The notes: generated from the sequence alone by a model not told the origin. Shown: positions 1 to 9,961, counted from the stretch's first letter. The stretch is 52,843 bases of DNA from Rhabdochromatium marinum (GCF_016583795.1 NZ_NRRS01000023.1:1-52843); one strand, 5' to 3'. Translations and numbers: made by a program.

Positions 1-536
1 GAAAAACCATCCACGATGGTCATCAAGTCCTGCACCAGCTCCTGTTCGGGCGACAGCCTTTCTTGATTCAGTACCAGGATTTCGCAGCCGTGTGTCTTGG
101 CGTAATGCTCGAACCACTCGAACCCAAAGCGCGTCAGCCGGTCTTTGTGGGCGAGGATCAGGGTGTTGATGCTCCGCTGCCCGATCTCATCCATCAGTGC
201 CAAAAAACGCTGGCGCTTGAAGTTCAAGCCGCTTCCCACGTCTTCGACGAATTCGACGTTCGCTAAACCTCTCGCCACAACAAACGCTTCCAGCACCCGG
301 CGCTGGTTAGCCAGGTCTGGCTTCTGTGCGGCCGATGAGACTCGGCAATAGGCCACTATTCGCGCTGGACACTCGGGCGTCTGTCGCCATCCGATGAACG
401 CTCGCAACTGGGCCTCGGTGTAAAGACGACGATTGCTGTCGGTGCGCGCCACGGGAATGAGACGCCCCTCGCGCTCCCAACGCTGCAATGTCTTGACCGA
501 AACACCCAGCCGCTTCGCCGCCTTGCCTGTACTCAT
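1..536 (-). CDS. tnpA: IS607-type serine recombinase (transposase TnpA), partial at left edge
   Basis: Translating the minus strand gives an open frame of 178 codons that leaves the window. The N-terminus is a MerR-like helix-turn-helix (GKAAKRLGVSVKTLQRWERE, then a wing ending NRRLYTEAQL). It is followed by a serine recombinase catalytic domain beginning RIVAYCRVSS, where the second-motif serine is the expected nucleophile, and later the HKDRLTRFG motif. This order is typical of IS607-family TnpA. The ATG at 536 is chosen because GGAAAG lies just upstream; an in-frame ATG at 548 has no Shine-Dalgarno. In IS607 elements a tnpB gene normally follows tnpA, which here would lie beyond position 1. 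The frame is intact as far as visible. Confidence 0.88.
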   Translation of the reverse strand, partial: MSTGKAAKRLGVSVKTLQRWEREGRLIPVARTDSNRRLYTEAQLRAFIGWRQTPECPARIVAYCRVSSAAQKPDLANQRRVLEAFVVARGLANVEFVEDVGSGLNFKRQRFLALMDEIGQRSINTLILAHKDRLTRFGFEWFEHYAKTHGCEILVLNQERLSPEQELVQDLMTIVDGF

Positions 537-681
537 GGTGCTTTCCATGAGACAATAATACACTATCGCGCATTTTTTATAAGACTAGAGTCTAGCTCCC
601 GCAGTCTGGAAAAGGACGTTGATGGCCGGTGGACAGTTTTTGTTCATGGCCTCACCAGGGTGCTGCGTTTATGAGATGGAT

Positions 682-1323
682 TCAGGAGGTGGTTTGCAGA
701 ACGCGCGGATCGCCATGGCGCCAAGCTTGCGTCGGCGATGGACGCCCGCTTTCATAGTCGGTCAATGCGAGCGCCGGGTGCAGATGGGCGCCATCGACCA
801 GCGGCTCGGCGTCAGCCGCCGCAGCGACTGGCCGAATGCCATGGGCGTCCAGATAGATCAGCGCCTCGGTTAGGGCGGGTTCGATCATCGCCTTGACGCT
901 GTCACTGAGGCTGCCACCATAGTCCTCCAGCTGCTCGGGCTGCACGCCAATCAGAATCATCTTGGGCGGCAGCTGGCCGAGCAATTCGGCCATGGCCAGC
1001 ACGTCCTGAAAGCCGACCTGATGCAGGCTCATTTTCTTGGCGCCGAGAAAGCGGGGAACTTCGTTATCGCGCACGACCTTGAGTGTTCCCGGTGGCAGGC
1101 CGTAATCAACGGCGTCAAAGATGATCAGGTGCTCGACGCCTTCGAGCAGGTTCACCAGGTAGATGCCCTGGGTGCCGCCGTCGAGCAGGCGCACCTGATC
1201 CTCGAACGCATGACGCGCGCTCAGGATTTCGATGCAGCGCACGCCAAAGCCCTCGTCGGCCCAGAGCAGGTTGCCGATGCCGAGGATCAGAACCCTTGGT
1301 TGCGACCCAGACGCCGCCGTCAT
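682..1323 (-). CDS. hupD: Hydrogenase maturation endopeptidase HupD/HyaD
   Basis: This 213-residue protein is a HybD/HyaD-family protease. It clips the C-terminal peptide from the hydrogenase large subunit after nickel insertion. The N-terminus has the family signature ILGIGNLLWADEGFGVR. The three nickel-recognition residues of HybD have clear counterparts: Glu24, Asp70 (in FDAVDYG) and His101 (in SLHQVG). Its ATG overlaps the TGA of hupC (ATGA), so translation is probably coupled. It is the last hup gene seen. Further accessory genes (hupF-K, hyp) are absent on this side, where about 130 bp separate it from the recombinase. Confidence 0.95.
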   Translation of the reverse strand: MTAASGSQPRVLILGIGNLLWADEGFGVRCIEILSARHAFEDQVRLLDGGTQGIYLVNLLEGVEHLIIFDAVDYGLPPGTLKVVRDNEVPRFLGAKKMSLHQVGFQDVLAMAELLGQLPPKMILIGVQPEQLEDYGGSLSDSVKAMIEPALTEALIYLDAHGIRPVAAAADAEPLVDGAHLHPALALTDYESGRPSPTQAWRHGDPRVLQTTS

Positions 1324-2012
1324 GGTCGATCATCCTTAAACATCCGCCAGCCGCTGATCATGGTGCTGATCAGGCTCTGGCGCGACATCACATCCTCACG
1401 CACGGCTGTGTAAACATGCAGCATGACAAAGACCACCAGTACCCACATGCCCCAATGGTGCCACATGCGCACATCCTGGCTCTGGCCAACCAGGGGGATC
1501 ACCCAGCCGAACAGCCGGTCCTGCCAACTGCCAAGGCCCGTCTGCTCGGAGTAGAGTGCGAAGCCGGTGAAGATCATCACCAGGCCACCGACGGTGATGA
1601 TGACCACCATGAATAGATGCGCAAGCGGATTGTGACCAACGTATTTGCGCGGTTCCCGCTCCTGAAAGGCGTACCAGCGCAACTCATGCAGCAGCTCGGC
1701 CCAGAAGGAGCGGCGCCAGAACGGCAGGGTGAAGAGTTGGCGGGCGTAGCGGTTGCCAACGAAGGCCCAGTAGAGCCGGAACAGGAAGCCGACCGCGAAG
1801 ACATAAGCCGCTGCGAAATGAAAGAAGCGAATATAGCCCATCTGAAAGTGCGCGCTGGCCTCGCCGCTCAAAGACGGCGGCGGATTGGCAATGAACCAAC
1901 CAGTAATAGCCAGCACCGTGATGGCAGCGGCGTTGATCCAGTGCCAGGCGCGCAGCGGCGCCTGGTAGACATACACGGCCGTCTGGCGCGTGGTGGGCAG
2001 GGATGGCTGCAT
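1320..2012 (-). CDS. hupC: Ni/Fe-hydrogenase b-type cytochrome subunit HupC/HyaC
   Basis: This integral membrane diheme cytochrome b (230 residues) passes electrons from the hydrogenase to the quinone pool. Hydrophobic segments with histidines are visible: near the start (LRAWHWINAAAITVLAITGW), around FFHFAAAYVFAVGFLFR, around HLFMVVIITVGGLVMIFTG, and near the end (MWHHWGMWVLVVFVMLHVYT). The segment histidines are the expected heme ligands. An in-frame ATG at 2030 would start two bases after hupL. The ATG at 2012 is preferred because the strong Shine-Dalgarno GGGAGGAA lies directly upstream of it and overlaps the earlier ATG. The gene sits between hupL and hupD, as in other hup/hya operons. 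Confidence 0.94.
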   Translation of the reverse strand: MQPSLPTTRQTAVYVYQAPLRAWHWINAAAITVLAITGWFIANPPPSLSGEASAHFQMGYIRFFHFAAAYVFAVGFLFRLYWAFVGNRYARQLFTLPFWRRSFWAELLHELRWYAFQEREPRKYVGHNPLAHLFMVVIITVGGLVMIFTGFALYSEQTGLGSWQDRLFGWVIPLVGQSQDVRMWHHWGMWVLVVFVMLHVYTAVREDVMSRQSLISTMISGWRMFKDDRP

Positions 2013-2032
2013 GACAGGTTCCTCCCTCATGG

Positions 2033-3823
2033 TCAGCGCACGCGGATTTCAGTGAGTGGTGAGCCATCAGGGCTCATCAAATGGGTCGAACAGGCCAGGC
2101 AGGGGTCGAAGCTGTGCAGGGTGCGCAGAATCTCCAACGGCTCCTCGGCCTTGGCCAGCGGGGTGTTGAGCAGCGCGGCCTCGTAGGCGCCGATGTTGCC
2201 AGCCGGATCGCGCGGCGAGCCGTTCCAGGTGGTGGGCACCACGGCCTGGTAGTTGTCGATCTTGCCGTTGTCGATGCTCACCCAGTGGCCGAGCGCGCCG
2301 CGCGGGGCTTCGGTGGTGCCCACGCCCTTGGCTTGTTTGGGCCAGGTGCGCGGTTCCCAGTGGTCGGTGTTGGCGGTGGCGGTGTCGCCGGCCTTGATGT
2401 TGGCGACCAACTTGTCCTGGAAATAGCGCATCTTGTGCGCCGCCCAGGAGGCCTCCAACCCGCGCGCGGCGGTGCGCCCCAGGGTGGAGAAGAGCGCCGT
2501 CACCGGCAAGCCCAGATCGGTCAGCAGCTTGTCGACCGGCTCCTTGAAGTCCGGGCGGCCCTGGACATAACCGATGACCCAGCGCGACAAGGGGCCGACT
2601 TCCATCGCATGACCGCGCCAGCGCGGGGCCTTGATCCAGGAATACTTGGCGTTCTCGTCGACGGCCTGAATGTGGGTCTTGCTGCCCTTGGCATTGGGGC
2701 CGAGTTGGAAATTGGGCTCGGTCACGCCGTCCCAGGGATGCAGGCCCTGGGTCTCGTCGGCATAGTGGAACCAGGAGTGATCGACGAATTCCTGAATCTG
2801 CTCGGGGTCGCGCAGATCGACCGGATGGATGGTGTTCAGGTCCCCGCCAATGATGGCGCCGCGCGGCAGCAGCAGATTGGCTTCGGAGTCGTCATTGGCG
2901 TGATCCGGGATGTCGCCATAGGACAGCATGGATTGGCCGCTCAAGCCGCCGCCATAGGTCCAGTCTTTATAGAAGGAGGCGATGGCTTGGAGATCGGGCA
3001 GATAGACCTGATCGATAAACTCGATGGTGCGGTCGATGATGGAGGAGACCAGATTCAGCCGCTCCATGTTGATCGCGCCCACCGCGCCGGTGTCATCGAC
3101 ATTGATGGCGCAGGGCATGCCGCCGACCAGCCAGTTGGGGTGCGGGTTCTTGCCGCCATAGACGGTGTGGATCTTGACGATCTCCTTCTGGAAGTCGAGC
3201 GCCTCCAGATAATGCGCCACTGCCATTAGATTGGCCTCCGGCGGTAGCTTGTAGGCCGGGCTACCCCAATAGCCGTTCATGAAGGGCCCGAGCTGGCCGG
3301 ATTCGACAAAGCGCGTCAGCCGCGCCTTGATGTCGCGGAAATAGCCGGGCGAGGACAGCGGCCAGGGGCTGATGGATTGCGCCAGTTGCGAGGTGGCCTT
3401 GGGGTCGGCCTTGAGTGCCGAGACGACATCCACCCAGTCGAGTGCGTGCAGATGGTAGAAATGCACCAGGTGATCCTGCGCCTGCAGGGTCAGCTGCATC
3501 AGGTTGCGGATGGAGTTAGCGTTCTCGGGGATGTCGATGCCGAGCGCATCCTCAACCGCGCGTACCGAGGTGAGCGCGTGGGTGCCGGTGCACACACCGC
3601 AGATGCGCTGGGTAAAGGCCCAGGCATCGCGCGGATCGCGGCCCTTGAGGATCACCTCAAGCCCGCGCCACATGGTGCCGGTGGACACCGCATTGCGAAT
3701 CACATTGCTCTCGTCGAGATTGACCTCGACGCGCAGATGGCCCTCAATGCGGGTGACGGGATCGACAACGACGCGCTGGCCGCTGTTGTCGAGTGAAAAA
3801 CCATTGGGTGTGGTGACTGTCAT
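2033..3823 (-). CDS. hupL: Uptake [NiFe] hydrogenase large subunit
   Basis: This is the catalytic subunit carrying the NiFe(CN)2CO centre that oxidises H2 at the periplasmic side of the membrane. At 596 residues it matches the usual length of group 1 enzymes. The two metal-binding motifs are present: RICGVC (Cys75, Cys78) and DPCLACSTH (Cys575, Cys578, His581). After His581 a 15-residue tail ([15 protein letters not shown]) remains and is the expected substrate of HupD. A strong Shine-Dalgarno (GGGAGGTAA) precedes the ATG. The gene follows hupS by 21 bp and is followed closely by hupC, so all four genes are read as one operon. No missing ligand or frameshift is seen. Confidence 0.97.
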   Translation of the reverse strand: MTVTTPNGFSLDNSGQRVVVDPVTRIEGHLRVEVNLDESNVIRNAVSTGTMWRGLEVILKGRDPRDAWAFTQRICGVCTGTHALTSVRAVEDALGIDIPENANSIRNLMQLTLQAQDHLVHFYHLHALDWVDVVSALKADPKATSQLAQSISPWPLSSPGYFRDIKARLTRFVESGQLGPFMNGYWGSPAYKLPPEANLMAVAHYLEALDFQKEIVKIHTVYGGKNPHPNWLVGGMPCAINVDDTGAVGAINMERLNLVSSIIDRTIEFIDQVYLPDLQAIASFYKDWTYGGGLSGQSMLSYGDIPDHANDDSEANLLLPRGAIIGGDLNTIHPVDLRDPEQIQEFVDHSWFHYADETQGLHPWDGVTEPNFQLGPNAKGSKTHIQAVDENAKYSWIKAPRWRGHAMEVGPLSRWVIGYVQGRPDFKEPVDKLLTDLGLPVTALFSTLGRTAARGLEASWAAHKMRYFQDKLVANIKAGDTATANTDHWEPRTWPKQAKGVGTTEAPRGALGHWVSIDNGKIDNYQAVVPTTWNGSPRDPAGNIGAYEAALLNTPLAKAEEPLEILRTLHSFDPCLACSTHLMSPDGSPLTEIRVR

Positions 3824-3844
3824 GCTGGGTTACCTCCCTGTTGC

Positions 3845-4987
3845 TTAGTCCTGCGACTCGGTTTCAGTGGCCTTGGCGGTGGTCTGCTCCCCCGCCCCTG
3901 CGGATTGATCGACGCTCTGCTTGCCGCGCCGATAGGCGCTGTAAGCCGCATGGGCACCAATGGCCGCGCCCACACCACCAACCGCCGCCAGTCCGACCTT
4001 GTCGGCATTGGCCTCGACGCCGAATACATGGGTGTCGGTCACATGCTGATAGAAGCCCTCCTTGTCCCAGAAGCCTTTCTCTGAGCAGCCGATGCAGCCA
4101 TGGCCGGACTGAATCGGGAAGGACACGCCATTGTTCCAACGCACCGTGGAGCAGGCGTTGTAGGTGGTCGGTCCCTTGCAGCCGACCTTGTAGAGGCAAT
4201 AGCCCTTGCGTGCGCCCTCGTCATCGAAGCGCTCGACGAACTGCCCGGCATCGAAATGCGGGCGGCGATAGCATTTATCGTGAATGCGCTGGCCGTAGAA
4301 CATCTTCGGCCGCCCTTGGCGGTCAAGCTCCGGCAGCCGGTCGAAGGTGAGCATGTAGGTGAGGATGCCGGTCATCACCTCGGCAATGGGCGGGCAACCG
4401 GGCACCTTGATAACCGGCTTGTCGCGGATGATCTCGTCCACCGGTGTGGCCTGCGTCGGATTGGGCCGCGCCGCCTGCACGCAGCCCCAGGAGGCACAGG
4501 AACCCCAGGCCACCACGGCGGAGCAGTCCGCCGCCATCTCCTTGAGCTGCTCATGGAAGGGGCGCCCGGCGATGAAACAGCTCATGCCGTCCTGCCCGAA
4601 GGGTGCATTGCCCTCGACTGCCAGAATGTACTGGCCGCGATAGCGGGTGCGAATGTCATCCAGAATCGCCTCAGCCTGATGCCCCGCCGAGGCCATAATC
4701 AGGTCGTCATAGTCAAGCGAGATCATCGACAGAATCACATCAGTGGCCAACGGGTGCGCCGAGCGGATGAAGGACTCCGAACAGCAGGTGCACTCCAGCC
4801 CATGCAGCCAGATCACCGGCGTGCGCGGTTTGGTCTCCAATGCATGGGCGATGCGTCCCGCCATGGTCGGTGCCAGACCAAGGGTGGCTGCGGAGACGCC
4901 GCAGAAGTTGAGGAAGGTGCGCCGGCTGATGCCGTGGCGCCGGAAGTGATTGTAAAAGGTATCTGAGGTGGAGATTGGGCTGGACAT
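3845..4987 (-). CDS. hupS: Uptake [NiFe] hydrogenase small subunit, Tat-exported
   Basis: This iron-sulfur subunit (380 residues from the chosen start) relays electrons from the NiFe site to HupC. A twin-arginine signal SRRTFLNF lies at residues 21-28 and is followed by a hydrophobic stretch. The proximal-cluster motif LECTCCSE follows. Histidine and cysteines for the other clusters lie in the C-terminal half (DKCYRR, then [14 protein letters not shown] and GHGCIGCSE). A C-terminal hydrophobic helix ([19 protein letters not shown]) anchors the complex and is followed by a polar tail. A longer reading from a TTG at 5041 is possible, but the ATG at 4987 gives a normal-length Tat signal. It is the first gene of the operon. 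Confidence 0.95.
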   Translation of the reverse strand: MSSPISTSDTFYNHFRRHGISRRTFLNFCGVSAATLGLAPTMAGRIAHALETKPRTPVIWLHGLECTCCSESFIRSAHPLATDVILSMISLDYDDLIMASAGHQAEAILDDIRTRYRGQYILAVEGNAPFGQDGMSCFIAGRPFHEQLKEMAADCSAVVAWGSCASWGCVQAARPNPTQATPVDEIIRDKPVIKVPGCPPIAEVMTGILTYMLTFDRLPELDRQGRPKMFYGQRIHDKCYRRPHFDAGQFVERFDDEGARKGYCLYKVGCKGPTTYNACSTVRWNNGVSFPIQSGHGCIGCSEKGFWDKEGFYQHVTDTHVFGVEANADKVGLAAVGGVGAAIGAHAAYSAYRRGKQSVDQSAGAGEQTTAKATETESQD

Positions 4988-5210
4988 AGGCTTACTGACA
5001 GGGTGAACGCGCGGTTGCGATACGGTGACAAGTAGGCCCAATTATAAGTAGGCGAATTGATAATTATCGGTCGATTGGCCGCTCAGGATTGATCTGCGTC
5101 AGTAAATAGCAAAAAAGCTCCAAAAACAATATATTAGAATATTTGAATTCCAGCAATGTCTAAATTTCAACCATTAGAAAATGCTAATTGTTTAATATAC
5201 TCTAATTGCG
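4988..5210 (-). promoter_or_regulatory. hup operon upstream region with FNR-like half-palindrome
   Basis: This AT-rich gap between the helicase gene and hupS must contain the hup promoter. At 5089-5102 the sequence TTGATCTGCGTCAG resembles the FNR/Anr box TTGAT-N4-ATCAA: one half is perfect and the other matches three of five. Hydrogenase operons in several purple bacteria are known to respond to anaerobiosis, so the site is plausible. No convincing -35/-10 pair and no hairpin with a T-run for the upstream gene were found. Confidence 0.3.
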
Positions 5211-8200
5211 TCATTCAGCCTCGGCGATGGGGGAGAACAACATCTCCAGATCATTAGCGCTGAGGCTGGCGGCAGCGCCGCTGCCACCGCTGAGCATGGC
5301 ATCGGCGAGTGCCTGCTTGCGGGCCTGAAGTTCGGCCACTTTTTGCTCCACAGTGCCTTCGGTGAGCAGTTTATAGACGAACACCGGCTTGTCCTGGCCG
5401 ATGCGATGGGCGCGGTCAGTGGCCTGGCGCTCGGCGGCCGGGTTCCACCAGGGATCGTAGTGGATCACGGTGTCGGCGGCGGTGAGGTTCAGCCCGCTGC
5501 CACCGGCTTTTAAGCTGATCAGAAACAGCGGCACTTCGCCGGACTGGAAGCGATCCACCAACACATCGCGGTTGCGAGTGCGCCCGGTGAGTTTCACATA
5601 GTCCTGATCAGGACGCAGCTTGCGCTTTGTTTTGAGTTCGCCTTCGATCAGATCGAGCATACTGGCGAACTGCGAGAACAGCAGAATGTGCCGGCCTTCG
5701 TCGAGCAGGTCGGTCAACAACTCCATGAGCAAATCCAGTTTGGCCGATTCCTTTACCTGACGTGCGCTGTCGAGCGGCACCAGGCGCGGGTCGCAGCACA
5801 CCTGACGCAGTTTCAGCAGGGCATCGAGAATCACAATACCGCTGCGCGACAACCCCTTGCGCTCCACCTCTTTGCGCACCCGCTCGTGCATGGCCAGCCG
5901 CAGGGTTTCGTACAGATCGCGCTGGGTGCCGGTGATGGGGACTTCGCGCAGAATCTCGGTCTTGGGCGGCAGCTCTGGAGCCACTTCTTCCTTGGTGCGA
6001 CGCAGCATGAAAGGAGCGATGCGGCGGCGCAGTTGCTCGGAGCGGGGTTGGTCAGCGAATTTTTCGATCGGGGTGCGAAACAGGCGCTTGAAGCGGCGAT
6101 CATCGCCGAGCAGGCCGGGCATCAGAAAATCCATCAGCGACCAGAGCTCCCCCAGATGGTTTTCCAGCGGGGTGCCGGTCAGGCACAGGCGGTGGCGGGC
6201 TTTGACCGCCCGTACCGCTTCAGCGGCCTTGCTGCGTGGGTTTTTCACGGCCTGAGCTTCGTCAAGAATCAGCAGGTGATAAGTATAGGCGGAGAGTTCC
6301 CGATAATCGCGCGGTAGCAGCGGGTAGGTGGTCAGGACTAGATCATGCTGGGGAATCTCGGCGAAGCGGGTGCGCCGTGCCGGACCCTGTAACAGCAGCA
6401 CCTTGAGTTCAGGGGTGAAGCGCTCGGCCTCACGGCGCCAGTTGAACATCAGGCTGGTCGGGGCCACCACCAGACTGGGGTGATCGGCACGCCCGGCCTG
6501 TTTTTCGACCAGCAGATGAGTCAGGCATTGGATGGTTTTGCCCAGCCCCATGTCATCGGCTAGCACGCCACCGAGGTCAAAGTCACGCAGGAATTGCAGC
6601 CAGTCGAGCCCCTTACGCTGATAGGGACGCAGCTCGGCATTCAGTCCAACTGGTGGCTCGACTGGGGCGATGCCGTCGAAATCGCGCAGGCGCCGACCCC
6701 AGGCCAGCGCCTGCTCGGCGCCTGACCAACGGGTGTCCTGCGGCAGAGCCTGCTCCAGTTCGGCCAGTTGGCCGCGCTGGCTGGGTGCCAGGCGCAGGCG
6801 CCCGTCCTTGTCGAGCGGCTTGTCGTCATAGAGTTCGATCAGCGTGGTCAGCAAGGGGCGAATGCGTTGCAGCGGCATCAGCGCATAGCGGCCATCCGGC
6901 AGTCGAATAGTGAACTCGGTATCATCCGGGGTCTCGGCCAGGGCTTGCGGGGTCAGTTCGTCGCGATAGCGATGCATCAGATCCACCAGCAGCGGCAGCA
7001 GGTCGATGCGCTGGCCATCGACTTCAACCCCCAGCGCCAGGCTGAACCAGGCGTCCTGAGCGTTGTCCTCAAGCTGGAATTCCCAGTCGTCGATGTCAGC
7101 GAGCTGATAACGGAAGCTCGGATTGATGACAATCTCCCAGCCCTGGTGGCGGAGCTTGGGCAGGTCGTAGACCACCACTTGCAACCAGTCCTTGTCGGCA
7201 TCGGTCAGGTGCAGCTGGCCGTGAGTGCCGTACTCGAAGTCGAAGCCCAGCGCGCGCAGCGTCTGACTGGCCTGCTGTTCAAGCTCCCGATGACGCGGGC
7301 TTTCCATCACCATGCCCTCGCGAACATCCTCGACCAGCGTCTGAGGGGCATCGGGGGCGACCAGTTGCTGGCCATAGCGGAAACTGAAGGTGGCGCCATC
7401 GACCCAGGAGGGTTGGTCCGGCATGCCCCAGTGACGCAGCTCGCGCGCGATCTGGCGGTGTTCGCTCCAGAGTTCCAGCCGGGGCACCGGCCGGAGATCC
7501 GTGACGTGCTGGCGCTCCACCATGGGTGGCATGGGCAGCTGGAGCTTGGTCAGGCGCTGGTCGAAGCGTTGGCGCAGCCCTTCGATGGCGCTGGCCGGTA
7601 CGGCGGGTGCTTCCGCAAGCAGGGTGGCGGTGGCCGGATCAAGGTCGGTGTCGAGCAGCCCGCAGTCGCCCGTGGCCGGGTCAAGCCAGCCGGGTGGCTC
7701 GCAGGGCAGCACCAGAGCCCCTGGTGGGCCGCCGTCCAGGGTGACGGTCAGGGTGGCATTCTCCTGCAAAGCCCAGCGCAATTGCGCCGTTATCTGGCCC
7801 TGCCAGTGTAACTGGTGATCGCCCGGCTGCCAGTAGGCACGCCCACTGCTGACCAGCAGTTGCAGCAGATCGGCACTGCCCGGACCGGTAATGTTCAGCT
7901 GATCGTGGGTGCTCGCACCGGGGTTGCGGGCAACACTTTCGGCCATCGCCATGATGCGCTGGTCGATGTTGGTGATAAAGCGTGCCCGCGAGCGGCCGAG
8001 CAGGTGGAAAGGTTCGCGTTTGCCGAAGCCGCCATCGACGGTACGGCGGGTTTTGTAGGTTCGCAGGAACAGTGCCAAACGATGATAGGGGCGGCCCAGC
8101 TCCAGGTGAAACAGCAGGCAATAGGGATCGGTGTTGCTGAGCTGCTGTTGGACCCGTTCAGCGATTGACAGCCAGCCAATCAATTCGGGCGGCAGGCTGG

Positions 8201-8537
8201 CCATTTCGGCCGGATGGGCGGCAGCTCCGTGGCCGGAGGTTTCGCTCAAACGTGCCTGGGCCGCGAACAGCAGTGCCACCATATGTTTGCAGTTGAGGCT
8301 CACCGGACAGGAGCAGCGCCCGAGCATACTCGGTGCCCCCTCGGCAGTGGTGTCGATCGAGATGGTGGTCGAGTAGAGTTGTTGCCCGGAACCGCGCACA
8401 CGACCGCTGATGATGTTGCGCTCGTGGTCGATGTTCAAAGTCTGCACTCGGGAATTGCGGAAGTAGCGTGCCCCGCGCTCGAAGCTTTGGAGGTCGAATT
8501 CGTTTTGAAAGGTGCGAATGAGGTCGTTGGAAATCAC
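5211..8537 (-). CDS. SWIM zinc finger / SNF2-family DNA helicase
   Basis: This 1108-residue Swi2/Snf2 ATPase has an N-terminal SWIM zinc finger (CSCPVSLNCKH, about residues 73-85). A long middle region follows, of the type found in bacterial SNF2 proteins. The helicase core has motif I LADDMGLGKTIQ near residue 656, motif II DEAQ near 759, motif III LCLTGTPLEN, and the C-terminal RecA lobe with GGSGLNLTAADTVIHYDPWW and QATDRAHRIGQ. Such proteins translocate on duplex DNA and remodel DNA-protein or RNA polymerase complexes; the substrate here is unknown. The start is a GTG without a visible Shine-Dalgarno and is uncertain by some codons. It is the last gene of a head-to-tail group with the PepSY, GGDEF and kinase genes. 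Confidence 0.93.
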   Translation of the reverse strand: MISNDLIRTFQNEFDLQSFERGARYFRNSRVQTLNIDHERNIISGRVRGSGQQLYSTTISIDTTAEGAPSMLGRCSCPVSLNCKHMVALLFAAQARLSETSGHGAAAHPAEMASLPPELIGWLSIAERVQQQLSNTDPYCLLFHLELGRPYHRLALFLRTYKTRRTVDGGFGKREPFHLLGRSRARFITNIDQRIMAMAESVARNPGASTHDQLNITGPGSADLLQLLVSSGRAYWQPGDHQLHWQGQITAQLRWALQENATLTVTLDGGPPGALVLPCEPPGWLDPATGDCGLLDTDLDPATATLLAEAPAVPASAIEGLRQRFDQRLTKLQLPMPPMVERQHVTDLRPVPRLELWSEHRQIARELRHWGMPDQPSWVDGATFSFRYGQQLVAPDAPQTLVEDVREGMVMESPRHRELEQQASQTLRALGFDFEYGTHGQLHLTDADKDWLQVVVYDLPKLRHQGWEIVINPSFRYQLADIDDWEFQLEDNAQDAWFSLALGVEVDGQRIDLLPLLVDLMHRYRDELTPQALAETPDDTEFTIRLPDGRYALMPLQRIRPLLTTLIELYDDKPLDKDGRLRLAPSQRGQLAELEQALPQDTRWSGAEQALAWGRRLRDFDGIAPVEPPVGLNAELRPYQRKGLDWLQFLRDFDLGGVLADDMGLGKTIQCLTHLLVEKQAGRADHPSLVVAPTSLMFNWRREAERFTPELKVLLLQGPARRTRFAEIPQHDLVLTTYPLLPRDYRELSAYTYHLLILDEAQAVKNPRSKAAEAVRAVKARHRLCLTGTPLENHLGELWSLMDFLMPGLLGDDRRFKRLFRTPIEKFADQPRSEQLRRRIAPFMLRRTKEEVAPELPPKTEILREVPITGTQRDLYETLRLAMHERVRKEVERKGLSRSGIVILDALLKLRQVCCDPRLVPLDSARQVKESAKLDLLMELLTDLLDEGRHILLFSQFASMLDLIEGELKTKRKLRPDQDYVKLTGRTRNRDVLVDRFQSGEVPLFLISLKAGGSGLNLTAADTVIHYDPWWNPAAERQATDRAHRIGQDKPVFVYKLLTEGTVEQKVAELQARKQALADAMLSGGSGAAASLSANDLEMLFSPIAEAE

Positions 8538-8578
8538 AAGACGTATTAGGGATGCAGTGGCAGTCAGGCGGATGTTGG

Positions 8579-8902
8579 TTAAGGCGAGGTGGCCGGGATC
8601 CAGAGCTCGCGCACTTCACCGCGCGCGCTTAGCATGCGCACCCAGTAGCCGTCGGCCCGGGGGCGAATGCTGATCAGACGTCCACCGGTTTGCTGGCGGG
8701 CGCGCTCGGCGGCCTGATCGGCGGTTAAGTTGGGTGGGGGAGGTGTGGCAGGGCGAGCTGGCACTGGCGCTAATGCTGGCGGTGTTTCCTGGGCTGCACC
8801 GGCCAGAGTATCCAAGCTAATGCTGAGTAGCAGGAAGCTGGCGGCTACTAACCAAGGAAACAGGTTGAGCTGGCGGGCGGCTGTGGCAATACGGATATTC
8901 AT
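8579..8902 (-). CDS. Small exported PepSY-like protein
   Basis: This 107-residue protein has an N-terminal signal or anchor (LFPWLVAASFLLLSISLD), a proline- and alanine-rich linker, and a C-terminal stretch of about 45 residues. That stretch begins LTADQAAERARQQTGGRLIS and ends in a WI(P) strand. The pattern of a helix AAERA, glycine turn, then strands (ISIRPRADGYWVRML) matches the PepSY fold used by periplasmic regulators and inhibitors. No specific partner can be named. It lies 14 bp after the diguanylate cyclase gene and 41 bp before the helicase gene. It may be a periplasmic accessory of the adjacent signalling genes, but that is only contextual. Confidence 0.72.
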   Translation of the reverse strand: MNIRIATAARQLNLFPWLVAASFLLLSISLDTLAGAAQETPPALAPVPARPATPPPPNLTADQAAERARQQTGGRLISIRPRADGYWVRMLSARGEVRELWIPATSP

Positions 8903-8916
8903 GAAGTGTGTTCCAG

Positions 8917-9900
8917 CTAGGGTTGGGCGGCTGATTCAGTCGGGGCTTTGGTTGCGGCCTTGGTCTCGGATTCGAGGATAGAGCGCTCAATGCGGTGACG
9001 CCCGGCGTGTTTGGCGTTATACAGGGCTTCATCGGCGCAATCAATCAGCTGGGCGATGGTGAAGCGGGAGTCATTGGGCGGCTGTGGATGGACGGTGACC
9101 AGGCCGGTGCTGATGGTGACATGCCACTCAACCGGCGAGTGTTCGTGCGCGAGGCCGAGCGCATCCACGGCAGCGCTGATGTCCTGCGCGATGGCAGTGG
9201 ATTGCTCGGTGTCGGCATGGGGCAGAATGACCATGAATTCCTCGCCACCATAGCGGGCGATAAAGTCGCCCGAGCGCCGCAGCACGCTGGCGGCGGCCTG
9301 GGCGACCTGACGCAGACACTCGTCGCCCTTGCCGTGACCATAGTTGTCGTTGTAGCGCTTGAAGTGATCCACATCGAACAACAGTAGCGACAGCGGTTGG
9401 CCAGTGCGCTGGGCGCGGCGCCATTCCTCGTCGAGCGTTTGCTCGAAGTGGCGCCGATTGGGGATTTCGGTCAGGGCGTCAAGAAAGGCGTAGGTTTCGA
9501 GCAGGTTGTATTTGTTTTTCAGATCGAGGTGCAGCGCCACCCGGGCCTTGACCATCGGTGGATGAAAGGGCTTGGTGATGTAGTCCACCGCACCGCTGGC
9601 AAACCCCTTGGCGGCGTCCATGACCTCGGACACGGCGGTGACGAAGATAATCGGAATCCGTTTGGTCGCTTCGTCGTTTTTCAGGGCGGCACAGACCTGG
9701 TAGCCGTCCATCTCGGGCATCAGGATGTCGAGCAGAATCAGATCGGGCTGGGGGTCGCTGTGCGCGAGCTTAAGCGCACGCTCCGGGGTGGTGGCTGCGC
9801 TGACGCGATAATCGCCACGAAACAGCTCCATCAGCAGTTCGATATTCTCCTTGGTGTCATCGACAATCAGAATTTTATGGCGGTTGTGGCTGGTATTCAT
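8917..9900 (-). CDS. Response regulator with GGDEF diguanylate cyclase output
   Basis: This 327-residue PleD/WspR-type protein has a receiver domain at residues 9-125 with the acidic pair Asp14-Asp15, phospho-acceptor Asp58 (LLDILMPEMDG) and Lys in YITKPF. A short linker leads to a GGDEF domain whose active site reads GGEEF near residue 217, so it should make c-di-GMP. The inhibitory I-site RSGD sits five residues before GGEEF, implying product feedback. It lies 61 bp downstream of a hybrid kinase ending in an HPt domain, the natural phosphodonor. The C-terminal 20 residues are low-complexity. ATG at 9900; the ribosome site is weak. Confidence 0.93.
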   Translation of the reverse strand: MNTSHNRHKILIVDDTKENIELLMELFRGDYRVSAATTPERALKLAHSDPQPDLILLDILMPEMDGYQVCAALKNDEATKRIPIIFVTAVSEVMDAAKGFASGAVDYITKPFHPPMVKARVALHLDLKNKYNLLETYAFLDALTEIPNRRHFEQTLDEEWRRAQRTGQPLSLLLFDVDHFKRYNDNYGHGKGDECLRQVAQAAASVLRRSGDFIARYGGEEFMVILPHADTEQSTAIAQDISAAVDALGLAHEHSPVEWHVTISTGLVTVHPQPPNDSRFTIAQLIDCADEALYNAKHAGRHRIERSILESETKAATKAPTESAAQP

Positions 9901-9961
9901 CGCAGTCGGTGGTTGGTTTGGAATTTTGATGCGGAGTGATTATGGCTGGTTATGGTTGGAG

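Noticed and set aside
2081-3229. Long plus-strand frame (382 codons) opposite hupL
   Set aside because: It is the antisense shadow of a well-supported hydrogenase gene; composition is skewed to Gly/Ala/Val and no family features appear.
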